DNA from: Tethya wilhelma
Taxonomy: Eukaryota; Porifera; Demospongiae; Tethyida; Tethyidae
Assembly: GCA_964030475.1 (NCBI GenBank)
Contig: CAXIPT010000004.1
Coordinates: 4,394,211 to 4,458,210, forward strand
Direction: 5' to 3'
DNA length: 64,000 bases
Under the pieces are notes generated by a model, which searched no databases, was not told the origin of the DNA, and saw only the letters and a list, made by a program, of their open reading frames with translations. Each line of letters begins with the position of its first letter. The first letter of the stretch is position 1. Below are positions 11,691 to 23,052 of this stretch, in pieces. Both the position numbers and the translations under genes were made by a program.

Positions 11691-11695
11691 TTTAA

Positions 11696-12670
11696 TCTGC
11701 ACAACATTAGTAAAATTAATTTTAATACTGTGAGTTTTTTTGCTTACTTCTATCACACAGCTAGGTATAATTTCCCTGGGATCATCAATTGAAGTTCGTA
11801 ACTGCTTTCTACACAGATAGTCAGGATGATTCCAGACTCCCAATTCATTGTGTGTCCTCCAAAATTTGCGGTACAACAGATATCGTTTGTGTGGATTGCT
11901 AACATCCAGTTCAGCTGAACCAATCAGAAATGATGGCTGCAATACTACTACACAGGGACTGCAAAGGCATTCAGAGCATCTCCATCAAGAATTGGTGGAG
12001 ATTCGTTGTAGCCATGGATACGTCGTGCTGATGTTGTTCAACCACCAACTACCCCCCATGATAGTCCTGCTCCTAGAATACCCGATGCTCCAGCAGCTAC
12101 AGCTACAGATGGATGACCATGACCACTAACAGGGGAGGAGGATCCACGGCCATGGCCATGAGCAGAAGAGGATGATCCACGACCACGAGCACAGCCACGT
12201 CTAGATGTGGAGGATCCACGACCAGGGCCATGAGCAGGAGAGGATGATCCATGGCCACGTCTAGATGTGGAGGATCCACGACCACGAGCAGGCAAGGAGG
12301 ATCCACAACCACCATGACCAGATGAGGAGGATCACGACCAGATGCGGAGGATCCATGGCTGGAGGATGCCCCATTATCATCACCCTCTAGATTATGAGAT
12401 TTCAAAATTATAACTTTCTCATGCATAGTTGTGTTGTTACCAAATCTCATCCGCTTTGACGATCAACTTCAAGCTTTTCAATGTCATGCTTGTCACACAA
12501 AGTTTTCAGCTCTGCAAAAAAGCTTGATGATGGGTTCCGTTTCTTGATGACATAAATCTATGTATAGACATGTTATTTACTGTTTATTTTGTTGTATAAA
12601 TGGTGTGTGTGCAGTTTGTACCATGTACCTGTGTGTCACTGTCATTATCAGTTGAACTGCCAGAATCCAT
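11696..12670 (-). pseudogene. Gene B, copy 1: RGRGSS-repeat protein, frameshifted
   Basis: This is the counterpart of 27618-29218. The first exon (ATG at 12670-12668, MDSGSSTDND...) and the following intron are kept. The RGRGSS region has lost repeat units and splits into two overlapping frames (12038-12295, 12103-12450). The cysteine-rich tail is in a third (11673-11942). The right-edge TATA box of copy 2 is missing here because homology ends at about 12853. Probably dead. Confidence 0.75.
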
Positions 12671-12853
12671 GACCAAAAAATAGTTTTAACCACGTAACTT
12701 CAGGTTGCTGTTAGTCTACATACACGTGTCTGGCTCAGTTTGAGCGCCAATTGTGGATAATGAATGGTTTTCATTGGAGCTTGGATTCTTGTGCATTTAG
12801 TTTGAATTTGAATGTTGGCACTTAGGGTCAAAGTTCACCCCTGGGACTGCGCC

Positions 12854-12890
12854 TCCTCTGTGTACTTAAGGCCTGGGTCAACAGCATACC
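12854..12890. repeat. TTAAGG-type MITE end
   Basis: CTCTGTGTACTTAAGGCCTGGGTCA resembles the left ends at 19260 (CTCATTGTACTTAAGGCTGG) and 52551 (CTCAGGGGCATTAAGGACTGGGTCA). It starts exactly where homology to copy 2 stops, so an insertion probably cut the unit here. The other end was not found. Confidence 0.45.
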
Positions 12891-13655
12891 TCATAATGTA
12901 TAGTAACTATAATCTCATCAATATTCGGAATGGTCATAACCTTTAAACTAACTAATTAGTAACCATGGAAACGTAGGTATACATTCTTCGGGATATTTCA
13001 AACATCCTTAAGTCAAAAGTTGGTCATGTGACCATTCTATATTTGCTGAATCAGCAAAAAAATGAATTAATTAGGCGGAAAAGTTCCCCTGTTGCTATGG
13101 TAACCATTTTTTGTATAAATATTTTTTTCATCATTATATGCCTAAATCTCAATTGGGGTTCAGAAATACTGATCTGGATTAAAGATATAGAGCCTTTTCC
13201 ATATAATGCACACCTGCCGTTCTCTCCTTCTCGGCTATATCTTATCAACAATACGATCAGCGGTAACCCCAACCGAGATTATAGAGGTTCATGATGATAG
13301 TTAAATCCTGAAAAAGTTTGGTTGCCATAGCAACCTTCTAAGGTTTCTGCCTAGTTTCATTGACCGATCATTATTTACATGAATATTCATTATTTTGGAA
13401 TGAGATTTTGGAAACATGAAAACGAACGGCCAAAAATTTGTTGTATAGCAAAGAAATGGCAGATATTCATTACTTGTACTTCGTTAAATTAGATATACGG
13501 CCTGGAGGGCAAGCGCGTTAATTAGAATGATATTCATAGCTTTACAAGCCAGCGGTAGTGGTGTGGTTTGTGTGTAGTACTACTAGGTGGAAGTTTATTC
13601 AAGTGTGGTTAAGTGGGATTGTGTAGAACAAGTATAAACAACCACTTCAACTGCA
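12891..13655. other. No gene; probable MITE interior and THAP-gene upstream region
   Basis: Motifs such as GTTGCTATGGTAACC and GGTTGCCATAGCAACC resemble those inside the elements at 52551-53250 and 51984-52374. No coding signal. Confidence 0.4.
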
Positions 13656-14135
13656 ATGGTGAACACTTGTGTATTTCCAGGTTGTTCAAGCCGCTCAGAC
13701 AGGGAGAGACATCTTTCTTTTCATAGACTACCACTTCACAACAAACAGCTGCTGAAAACATGGATTCATAAAATAGGAAGGAAAAATATGCCAGTCAACT
13801 CTAATAGTAGAATTTGTAGCAATCATTTTATTGACTCTGAAGGTAGAAATCTTAGACCAGATGAGTGCCCATCGCTGAATTTGCCAGTTCTGCCCACTAC
13901 TGTGTCAAAGTCAACACCTAGACAGCGTCTTATCCGCACCACACCAATACAGTCCACAATGGAGTCTTCCAATGATGATTCTGGTGACGATACAGATATA
14001 CAACCAGTCAGCTCTCTTGACAAAGATGCAGACACTGACTCTATAACCAGTCCTCGTACACTTGAGCTATGTGCACTTAGGAAGAGGGTTCTTGAACTGG
14101 AACTAGAGGTATGTAGACTTAAAGAGATACTCCCT
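13656..14135 (+). CDS. THAP-domain protein, 3' end missing at a contig gap
   Basis: The frame opens MVNTCVFPGCSSRSDRERHL. It shows the THAP C2CH zinc ligands: C-x4-C at residues 5-10 and CSNHF around residue 53, with FHRLP and W in the usual places, followed by the proline-containing C-terminal box (PSLNLPVLP). THAP domains bind DNA sequence-specifically and occur in P-element-type transposases and transcription factors. A Ser/Asp-rich linker and a predicted coiled coil (LCALRKRVLELELEVCRLKEI) follow. The frame is cut by the N at 14136; what follows is another contig with unrelated content, so the true C-terminus is unknown. Confidence 0.8.
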
Positions 14136-14136
14136 N
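14136..14136. other. Assembly gap (single N)
   Basis: Separates the THAP reading frame from a reverse-strand retrotransposon, so the two should not be read as one gene. Confidence 0.9.
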
Positions 14137-15240
14137 CAAAAACGAGCAGTCGCTTCTGGGTCCACTTCAACTCTTGCTTCGAAGCCCTTCATAGCCCCAA
14201 GTTTCTCATCAAAAACATCCTCATACTTTTCTAGTAACTCTTGCAGCCCTGAGTACAGTGATTCTCTCCTCAGTTCAATCTGAACTCATCTAGCCAATTT
14301 CTCCCTAGTAGAGCTAGGTCTCTTGCAACCTTGTGGTTTGCCCTTTATGGTCTATTTGAACATCTGTGGTACCCAACACTTCAATAGGTTCACCTAGGTA
14401 GGTTTGCAATCTTACATCTGTATTGTCTAAGCCCCTCCCTGGCCACAGTTTACGGTAAGTGTCAAATGCACATCAAAGATACTGAAGCTCCAGTGTCTAA
14501 CTCAAATGGCACAGGTGTACTGTCAAGGTTTACAGACACAACAATAGAAGAGTGCGCTCACCTCCTCTGTTCTCTTTAACTATAGTCCAAATGTTCTCAG
14601 TGGTAGCGTCTTCCTCACCTCCACTGTCTGCCTCTCCTGGCTGCTCTTTCACTTGTGGACTTTGTATTTTTCTGGCTTGTGTGGTGACGTCTCTGCGAAG
14701 GTGACTCTAGCAGACTTTGGTAACATGCCCTCCTTTGTGGCAATAGTGACACACCTTGTTCTTGAATTTTCAAGTGTCAGCTGTGTGTCCTAGCACTCCA
14801 CATATGTAACAGGTAGCAGCCTTCCCTTGTGCTCCAGGCCCAGGCTTGCTAGTTACTTTATTCACTAGTTCAGTTTTAACAATTGGCACAGCAGAGGGCT
14901 TCATCTCTCCCCAGTCATCGTCGGCCACCTCTGTACCTTAGCAATCTCAATGGCCTTATCCAGAGTGAGTTTCATGCTGACTCAGAGAGTAGTTGTGTCC
15001 GAATTGCGGGGTCATTGATGCTGCAGACAATGCGATCTCTCAGCATCCAACTAAGGCTTTTGCCAAAATTACAGTCAACTTCCTGAGCTCCACCACATAG
15101 GTGGACACTGATTCCTCTGGCTATCTCAAGTGCAAGTGGAATCAGAAGCTTTATACCACCTCTGACAGGGTAGTAATGCTTCGTTAGAACTGCCACCAAG
15201 TCTTTGTATTTCTTGTTATCTGGCTTTACCGGCGCGTTTT
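14137..15240 (-). pseudogene. Ty3/gypsy-type gag-pol remnant
   Basis: On the minus strand, starting near 15200, a gag-like part reads VAVLTKHYYP... and WMLRDRIVCSINDPAIRTQL. Around 14830-14715 come two zinc knuckles: CYICGVLGHTADT (last Cys lost) and CHYCHKGGHVTKVC (intact CX2CX4HX4C). Towards 14140 there is the lead-in to reverse transcriptase (LLEKYEDVFDEKLGAMKG). Many stops and frame changes interrupt it, and the contig ends at 14137 before the RT core. LTRs were not found. Confidence 0.75.
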
Positions 15241-16135
15241 AATTCAGCAACTTGTAGAGTGCTGGCCCAATCACAGAGATAAACGTGGCTCATCTCTGAG
15301 CCTCCTTCTCCTCTCCTGTTATTCCGTTAAAATTGAGTCCAATCTTTCTGTGTATTCGAGCCATCCACCTCTGTCCTGGAATTATACTGTTCGATACAAC
15401 GCTGCATTATTGCTAACGGTGTCAACCTTGTATCCTCATCGCCAATTTATGTTGTAGCTTTATAACTTGTCTTTCAAGAAGTTAGAAAGTTAAAATTTTT
15501 CTGATGCTATTAGAAATATATTTGAAGCCTAATCTTATATATGATGTACATCAGAATTAGAAGAGCACCATGGTACTGATTGCTAAACAAATGGAAGCAT
15601 AGCTTGCATACATACCCCAAGGGGTCGCCATAACTGAAGACATCAACTTACAAAGTAAAACATAATATTGAACAGTGTGGATAACATCCCCAGTTGTTTC
15701 TGTGATAAACTGTACTTCCTTTTGTAGTTTGTTAGTTCATTATACTTTATATTGTTGTAAAGTTACAGGCCGAATGCTGCAAAGGTCGGTATGCATGTGC
15801 AAGCATGTTTTTCGAGCAGGAAATGCGAGAATAGAATACCGCAGAATAATTATGATGCCCATGCATGGAGACTCCTTCCTAGCAAAATAGGCCTAGTATG
15901 AGTGTGTACTTCACATTATAATAAATTAATGATTATAACCTGCATAGCTTATATTTATCGGATCCTTTTATGTGCTATATATAGGTTAGTGACCTAGCCC
16001 GAGGTTCTTATCGAATTAGAAACACTTCCGAGGGCTTCTAATCGCTATAAGAACCGAAGTCGTGGTCACTAAATGGCTTAGAAAATTTATCACTTCCTTA
16101 GTAACAGGTCTTTTGCTACACATAGCTATAACTCA
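15241..16135. other. No gene; small inverted repeat near 15990-16060
   Basis: Possibly 5' retrotransposon sequence at first. Near the end, GAGGTTCTTATCG pairs with CGCTATAAGAACC. Nothing else recognised. Confidence 0.4.
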
Positions 16136-16136
16136 N
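16136..16136. other. Assembly gap (single N)
   Basis: Contig join inside TA-rich sequence. Confidence 0.9.
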
Positions 16137-16225
16137 TCTATAGCTATACTCAAACTTTGTAGAGGAATTGATCATATTATAGCTATGTGCTGCTTTATTA
16201 TAGCTATATCTTCCTACTACTCAAA

Positions 16226-16760
16226 TTCCAAGAGAGGGCCTAGTTGCAACTAGCACTGTCGTTATACTAAGCCGAAATTATATATCATTGAGGTTAAGTA
16301 ATCAAATTTCGGATGCCAATTTCATCGTTTTTGCTGGATTTAGGGAGCTACCTGGGAGGCAAGCGAGTTTTGAGTAGATGTACATATAAAACAGCTATAC
16401 TTTAAAGCTTCTGTGTGCAACTGGAAGTTGCTGTGGCCATTTTTATGTCAATAGTCCATGATACATAATCATACCTGCAGACTATATATATATACCGATA
16501 TAATTATATATATGGGTGCGACTTGGACAATGTACAGCTAGTAAAATATTAGGCAAAGCAACATCAAACTGCATAACAAAGCTAACAATAAGCTGCTCTA
16601 CATATACATCTACTTACACTTGCTTGCCTCCCCAGTAGCTGCCTAAATGAGGCTAAATCCAACAAAAATGGTGAGATTGGTGTCCAAATTTGATCACTCG
16701 ACCTCAATGATAATTCGGCTTAGTATAACAGTGCTAGTTGCAACTAGGCCCTCTCTTGGA
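16226..16760. repeat. Long palindrome (foldback), about 265-bp arms
   Basis: The start CCAAGAGAGGGCCTAGTTGC reappears reversed at the end as GCAACTAGGCCCTCTCTTGG. Inner blocks mirror each other too: GCTGGATTTAGGGAGCTACC against GGTAGC-type sequence near 16640, and the TACATCTACTTACACTTGC block. The centre is near 16495 in a TATA-rich stretch. Confidence 0.8.
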
Positions 16761-16861
16761 ATATGAGTAGCAGGAAGACTGAACTTTTGGATTTCCAGAT
16801 TTAGCAGCTATGGCATAAGTTTATAGGTCTCTTGGAGCTGCTGTTCTAAATCTAATAAATT

Positions 16862-18075
16862 TAGGTTATTTTGGACACACCCCTTTTTCGGCGCTAGGAA
16901 GCCTTATAGTAGGTGGATGGGGCTTGAAGTTCCCATATCCCTAGGTATTTTTTCATTGGCTATCTTGTGGTAGTATAGTATTGAAGTAGTAGCATCTACA
17001 GGCAAGTCAGAAACGGCGTCCGAAAATTGAGACAGCCGAAAATTGATCGTGTACTCTATATATAGCACCTACAGGCAAGTCAGTAAATAGCGTCCGATTA
17101 TTGATCTGTCCGTTAATTGGTCCCTTACTCTAGTCACACATTTTGTATATGCTAATAATTATTATTTATCAGCAGGACGTATTCATAGTCCCCACAGCTA
17201 GGCTTACTATAGGGTGCGCAATATGAAAAATCAACTTTGGACTTTTAAATAATTAATTCATGCAACATGTAGAGTAGGTTAATTGGTACTTAAACCAGCG
17301 CACCTTCAATTCCTGATTTCTGTCGCTGAAGTAAAAGAAAACGATAATTAAGTTTCATATTGCATTGTCAGCAAAATTTACGCATTTTTTACCGCTAAAA
17401 TCCCAATTATTTGCCATTTTTGCTTACATGCAAGAGAGAAGCGAATCCCTCCACTTTGCGTTAGTTAGAGGAGGGTCTTGCCAATTCTCTGATAGAGTTG
17501 AATTAAGCCTCTATTATTGGTAACCATCTGGCTGATTCGGTTGAAAGTAGTTAGTTCCAAGAATTCAGAAGTCATTTGTTGATTGAAGACAACAGAGTTT
17601 GAAGGTGCGCTGGTTTAAGTTTCAACCTACTGTACATATTGCATGAATTAGTTGTTCAAAAGTCGAATGCTGATTTTTCATATTGCACACCCTACTTACT
17701 ATTGCTTCTTTAATCTCTTTCAGTGTCTGTGGCTTCTTTCTGGCTGCCATGGTTCCGCCTCCTTGAATCAATACACACAGCAGCTGATGGGACACACCCT
17801 AAAATACTTTGACACACCCCTTTTTCTTGTGGTCAATGGTCCACTTCTAAAACGGGGCTATACCCAAATGTATTGGAAGTTACAGTAAACGATCAATTTT
17901 CGGCCGTCTCAATTTTCGGACGCCGTTTCTGACTTGCCTGTAGATGCTACTGCTTCGAGACTACTACCACAAGATAGTCCATGAAAAATTACCTAGGGTT
18001 GGGCAAACTTCAAGCCCCACCCACCTACTGTAATGCTTCCTTGCGCCGAAAAAGGGGTGTGTCCGAAATGACATT
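16862..18075. repeat. Nested foldback: outer arms around an inner inverted repeat
   Basis: Outer arms are 16862-17054 and 17885-18075; ACGGCGTCCGAAAATTGAGA is matched by TCTCAATTTTCGGACGCCGT. Inside lies a second pair, 17205-17310 and 17598-17705, where AATATGAAAAATCA matches TGATTTTTCATATT and the ACCAGCGCACCTTCAA block matches its reverse. No coding frame survives. Confidence 0.8.
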
Positions 18076-18089
18076 AAATCGATCAAATT

Positions 18090-18345
18090 TCGGACGCCAA
18101 TTTCACCGTTTTGCTGGATTTAAGCAGCTACATTGGAAAGCAAGCAAGTTTTGAGTACATATACATGTAGAGCAGCTTATTGTTAGCTTCGGTATGCAGT
18201 TTGATGTTGCTTTGCCCAATATTTTGCCAGCTGTCCATATATTTCTAAGTCGCACGCATATCGGTCTGGTCTGTAGGTACGATTATGTGGCCTACTGACA
18301 TGAAAATGGCCATAGCAGCTTCCAATTGCATACAGAAGCTTATAG
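18090..18345. repeat. Half-copy of the 16226-16760 palindrome
   Basis: GGACGCCAATTTCACCGTTTTGCTGGATTTAAG...TTTTGAGTACATATACATGTAGAGCAGC repeats 16309-16400 with point differences. Confidence 0.7.
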
Positions 18346-18565
18346 TAAGCTGTTCTACATGTATATCATAATGGTCATTATTGTGTGCTACGTATATGAT
18401 TATACAATGAGTCTGAATGAGGTTAGTGCTGTGGCCCGGAAGCTATCATTGCCAGAAATGTATAGTGTAAGGTCAAAGGTGAAAGCCTTGGAACGAGGCT
18501 ATACGGGATAGCAATAATTCGACCGTATTATGGATTTTATTGTTCAAATTAAACATATATAGTCA

Positions 18566-19259
18566 CACATATAAAGTCTTTCCGAGCTTGAAGCCATTGT
18601 CTCTGCTGAGCATTCTGACAATCTAGTCATAGCTGGTGACTTTAATGTTGATTTTTCACGCCCGAGCTCTAATCTTAACCATCTTATGTCCTTTATGGAG
18701 ACCCATGACCTTGTCTCTGTTGACTTAAAATTTAACACCTATCATAGAGATGATTACTCGTGTGTGTCCTCCCCTGATCACATTATCACCTGTTCTAATC
18801 ATGCTCATCTGATTGATTCTGTATTCGCTCAGGACTCTGCTACAAATTTTTCTGATCACCTGTCTTTGCATTTTAGACTTACTATTCCTAATTCTCTTTC
18901 CCTTCCTGTTAACTCTACACCTACTGTTAATGCATCACAGTTTACACCTAATTCTTATATCTCTGTTAATTGGTCTATTGTTGATCAAGATCACATCAAC
19001 CTTTTTTGTGAGCATCTTTTAGCTAACATATCCCTTTTTCCCAATGAGGTTTTTGATTGTTGCCTGCCTGACTGCTCTGACCACTCACTATTTCTTGACT
19101 CATACTGTTCCCAACTTTTTAGTTGTTTTGTTGCGGCTTCTAATGAGTGTCTCCCCAATCATCAGGGGCATCTTCATTCACCCCTTTCTGGTTGGAATGT
19201 TGCTGCTGCCTCTCTCAAGCAGTCTGCCTCTTTTTGGCACAAAGTTTGGACCGATTGTG
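18566..19259 (+). pseudogene. Non-LTR retrotransposon ORF2, endonuclease part (5' truncated)
   Basis: One open frame shows the apurinic-type endonuclease signature VIAGDFNVDF, then DHIITCSN and SDHLSLHF, the conserved C-terminal SDH of this fold. It continues to FWHKVWTDC at 19259. There a 747-bp MITE interrupts it, and the same protein resumes at 20007. The type (endonuclease plus RT) fits jockey/CR1-like elements. The 5' end is missing. Confidence 0.8.
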
Positions 19260-20006
19260 CTCATTGTACTTAAGGCTGGTATTCATACTAAGGCCCTAAT
19301 TAAGGCTACCAAATATTCACCCATGTATTTTTTTAAAAATACAGTAAAGTTATGAAATTTTAATGATATTGGGAGATTGTTATCACTATTCTATGATAAC
19401 TCCATAACATGTTTCCATGGTAACTATAACCACACTGCCACGCCCATTGTGCTAATTCCTTTTTTGTTCAGAAGAACTTAATTGCTGCTACGAAATATTT
19501 GTTTTTTTGACCCAGAAATTTGACTACCAGTTCATATTTTGTCACTTTACAAAATTCAGCTTGGAAAATTTGTCCTGCATTAACTACTTAGAAGAAATTA
19601 CAATGCGAATGCTTAATTAGGTACAAAAATGCGCATTTTTTGGTAGTTTTTTCTAATTTACAGTCATACTGTTTTTACAGGACAAATTTTCCAGTTGGTA
19701 AATTGTTTGTTAGTGAATTCTCTTTGATATAATGCTAAAATACTTTGGATAAAAACCTTTTTTCGTAGCGGCAAACTAAGAAAACTACAATATTTTAGCC
19801 TCAAATTGAAATGGCCATATATGGAAAACAGATATGTTTCCATGGAAACCATTGAATGTGTGTATTTATCCATGTATGCTGAATCTAAATATCAAATAAA
19901 ATTATTCACAACAAAGCTTAGTATTAAATACTAGTCAAAACTCTGAACACATTTTTAACAAATTCAGATCAAGAAAAAACATGATACCTGCCTTAACTAC
20001 ACTGAG
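19260..20006. mobile_element. MITE inserted in non-LTR ORF2, TG duplication
   Basis: Ends are inverted: CTCATTGTACTTAAGGCTGGTAT on the left, and on the right ATACCTGCCTTAACTACACTGAG. A TG dinucleotide flanks both sides. Removing the element and one TG joins TTG-TG-GCTGTCC so that the frame continues without a break (WTDC then GCPSAGVLFQ). The family's ends resemble those at 52551-53250, 52374 and 5926. Confidence 0.8.
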
Positions 20007-21403
20007 TGGCTGTCCATCTGCAGGGGTTTTATTCCAGATTAAAAAGCATAGCAAAAAGAGATACAAATATGAGGTCCATCGTCTTCGTCTTTGTCAATGT
20101 CATTTAAAACGTAAGAAGCTTGCTAATGCTTTACTCAATTCTAACTCCTCTGAGTTTTGGCGTCAAGTCAAATTAATTTCTAAGCCTTCTGCAAGATCCT
20201 CCTCTCTTCCAGAATCTGTTGATGGTCACTCTGACCCCACAGAAATTTCAAATCTCTTTTCGTCTAATCTTAGTTCGTTACTTAACTCAGGTTCTAACTG
20301 TTCTTCTCGTGACAATCTGTTCTGTTGTCTTCAAGCCTCAGTCAGCTCCTCTGACTTGTCTTCCATCTACATCTCCCAGGATTGTGTCCGGGAAGCTATT
20401 TTGAAGCTGAAACTTAATAAGCGAGATGGCACTACTTGCATGTCTAACCATTTCATCTATGCTATAGATGTTTTGTGTAAACCACTCTCTAAACTGTTTA
20501 CTGCGATGCTACGTCATGGTCATGTTCCTGAGTCTATCAGAGATTGTATTTTAGTACCTGTCCCTAAACCAGGTAAAGATCCTTCTGCCTCTGACAGTTA
20601 TCGTCCCATTGCACTTGCCCCCACTATGAGTAAAATCTTCGAATGGTGTTTACTTTTTGAATTCCAGGAATGCTTTTCCACATCACCACTACAGTTTGGT
20701 TTTAAACCTGCCTTTTCATCAGATCTTTGTACTGGTCTTCTCAAGAACACTGTATATGAGTATGTGGCGAATGAAACTGATGTCTATGCTTGTTTTCAGC
20801 TTGATGCCAGCAAAGCATTTGATCGTGTAGATCATAATCTGTTATTTGAAAAGTTACTCCAAAGAAATTTGCCAACTCCTGTCTCTCGACTTTTACTCTC
20901 TTGGTATGCAACTCAGCAATTTCGAGTCAGATGGTGTAATTCTTTTTCAGTACCACTTTCCTCCTCCAATGGTGTTCGTCAGGGTGGTGTCATTTCACCT
21001 ATTCTGTTCACTATATATATTGATGACCTTTTAAATGACCTGCAGAACAATGGTATTGGCTGTTTTTGGAACCACCACTTTGTTGGTGCCTTTGGCTATG
21101 CTGATGATATTGCTCTCATTGCTCCATCTGCATCTGCCCTAAGAAGTATGCTTGGTACGTGTACAACTTTTGCTCACTCTCACCACCTTATTTTTAATCA
21201 GCCTGATAAGACTCAACTCATTAAGTTTAGTAAATCGGTAAACTTTAATCTGTCAACTCCCATGCAACTTTGCATTCTGTGGCAAATCTCTTACTTTAAG
21301 TAAATCTGTTAAGCACCTGGGTCACATTCTTACTTGCAACTTGTCTGATGATGAAGACATCTATGCCATCTCTAATGAAATGTGCCGCAAGGCTAACTAT
21401 CAT
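20007..21403 (+). pseudogene. Non-LTR retrotransposon ORF2, reverse transcriptase part
   Basis: Reverse transcriptase blocks are clear: LVPVPKPGKDP and SYRPIALAPTMSKIFEW, QLDASKAFDRVDH (block A Asp), NGVRQGGVISPILFTIYIDD, and the catalytic FGYADDIALIAPS. The first long frame stops at 21303. A frame change near 21270 lets VKHLGHILTCNLSDDEDI continue to about 21403, where the element ends abruptly. It is 3' truncated relative to a full element. Confidence 0.85.
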
Positions 21404-22010
21404 ACGTACGGTAGTACGTATAGTAATTGATCCATAAACCAGAATTATTGTTATTAATGCTATAATTTCTTTGCTACGCCACTAGGACTGCATGAGGTAT
21501 AAAATATGGAACAGGACAAATAGAAGCATATTGAGGAAGAAGATTGAAAGTCTTTGAACGAGTTCTAAGTGCAATAGGGATCTATAGGCTATCATCACCT
21601 CAGCAGACTCAATATCCACACCAGGCTCACCATGCACCTCTGACCCTAAAACCAATCGTTAGAGACACGATTAGAGGGATAAACTTCTCCACAGAGTCAT
21701 TATCATTTATCAGTCTAGACCAGGGTTGTATATTCTAGTATATTCTTTTGTCAAGTTAAAACAATAGCATGAGCATACAGGTGTGGCATGACTAAATAGC
21801 ACAGAAGGGCTAATAATGGACATGCAGTCACCTCAATAAAAGAAAATAAGTTAGTATGATAAGTGAATTAAAAGTTGACATTACAAATGAGGAGAGGAAC
21901 GTTTAAAAAAGGGGTAGGTATCTACTGAGATATAAAAAAAAAAGAGTATACAGAAAAGGTTGCATGGAGCCATATGTTGGTGAATTTGGCTCTTAAAGGC
22001 ATCTGGGGAT
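21404..22010. other. No recognisable gene
   Basis: No motif seen; lies between two oppositely oriented retrotransposons. Confidence 0.45.
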
Positions 22011-22920
22011 GTAGCTGAACTGAACTGAACTGAACTTATTTCATCCACAGTGGAAAGGGTGTACAGAAGGCTGTGCAGCCTATGGTGTGTACTCCCCTAC
22101 ACAAATTAACACAGACAGATTAGGTCCTAAAAAGAGTAGTAAGATTTAAGCTACTTACGAATGATAAAAGTGGTAAAAAGAGAAAATTAGAAAATTGGTT
22201 GTTGGTCTAAAAAGTACTCTGTTAGTTTTTTCTTAAATGCTTGAAGGGAGGTAGAGTGCACAATCTCACTGGGTAAATTGTTCCAGATGAATGGGGCATT
22301 GATAAAGAACGAGTATCGATAGCAATTGATTCTTGAATGATTGACAAGTTAGAGTGAGATTGTGAGATCTGTTAGATCGGGTTTGATTGTTCCGTTGGAA
22401 GTAGTCAGTGAAGCGGATACAGTCGAGGGAGTGGATGATTTTGTATGTTTGGCAGGCTGATAGAATCTTATGATGATGGGTGACTGTTGGCCACTGCAGT
22501 TCGGCTCGTGCTTGATCATATGATTTGGACCACTTGAAGGAGTGCATGTCCCACTTTGAACAGATCCAGTGTGCAGCCCTCTTTTGCACTTTTTCCAAAG
22601 CGTTCCTATTGGAGATGGTGTGGGGTGTCCACACAGGTGCGGCGTACTCTAGGTGTGGTCTCACGAGAGCAGAGACTGCTCTTTCCTTGGCAGACTTGCT
22701 GCACCAGTACATTGACCGGCGCAGGAGATTCAGAATGCGGTTGGCTTTGTTTGAGGCGTAGGAGACCTGGTCATTCCATCTTAGGTGTCGGTTGATGTAG
22801 ATTCCAAGGTATTTCATTGTGTTCACCCGTTCGAGGGTGGAGTTGTTGATGGTATAACTGAATGTGGTGGGTGATCTCTTGTTGGATATGTTTAGGACTT
22901 TTATAGCTAATAATCAAAAA
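22011..22920 (-). pseudogene. 5'-truncated non-LTR retrotransposon, C-terminal RT region and 3' tail
   Basis: The minus frame 22826-22266 encodes YLGIYINRHLRWNDQVSYAS, NKANRILNLLRR and ALVRPHLEYAAPVWTPHT, the thumb and C-terminal region typical of jockey/CR1-type RTs. It ends with a natural stop at 22266. At 22013-22036 the element closes in tandem GAACT units, a short-repeat 3' tail expected of this class. This is a separate insertion from 18566-21403. In-frame sequence runs upstream to about 22910. Confidence 0.8.
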
Positions 22921-23052
22921 TTATTGTGCCAGATAACCTTGGAAAAAGTTAGTAGCTACATTGAACACACTGTTCCACGGTGCCTTAGTCACAGGGTTAA
23001 TCGCGGGTCAAAGGTCGCGGGGCTTCTCGTTGCAAAGTGGGATTCATTTGGA

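Larger units (their letters stand above)
9906..11695 (+). mobile_element. CAAGTA composite repeat, copy with an empty site
   Basis: It starts CAAGTAAAAAAAAAA and ends in the hairpin CCCAGTACTACCGTACTGGG (11676-11695). In copy 2 of the surrounding unit, the flanks TATATA and ATGCTTTAATC are directly joined near 27553, so this insertion is defined to within one or two bases and shows no clear target duplication. The first 260 bp are a foldback. The middle holds a transposase N-terminus (10717-10818) next to an assembly gap. Related copies lie at 47793, 50364-51450, 54451-55299, 55726-56650 and 57312-57785. Confidence 0.7.
6624..12853. mobile_element. Two-gene transposon-like unit, copy 1 (decayed)
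   Basis: This block is homologous to 23355-29408. Both copies have gene A on the + strand and gene B on the - strand, converging, with the promoter of gene A at the left edge. In copy 1 gene A has frameshifts, a stop and lost splice sites. Gene B has a shortened repeat and frameshifts, and its right-edge promoter is cut off at about 12853 by unrelated sequence. A 1.79-kb repeat (9906-11695) sits between the genes and is absent from copy 2. Whether it moves as one transposon or is an old segmental duplication is inference. Confidence 0.6.

Noticed and set aside
12103..12450. Second frame on the same strand over gene B repeats (also 27980-28378, DPPHLDVAVDHPLLLM type)
   Set aside because: The 60-bp repeat is open in two frames; only the RGRGSS frame continues into conserved sequence on both sides and into exon 1.
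14137..14234. Continuation of the THAP reading frame across the N at 14136
   Set aside because: The sequence after the gap is the reverse strand of a gypsy-type pol; the frame continues by chance.
18544..18738. Minus-strand 64-codon frame opposite the endonuclease
   Set aside because: Shadow of the plus-strand frame carrying GDFNVDF.
22525..22795. Plus-strand frames opposite the truncated RT
   Set aside because: Antisense to the clear RT C-terminal region on the minus strand.
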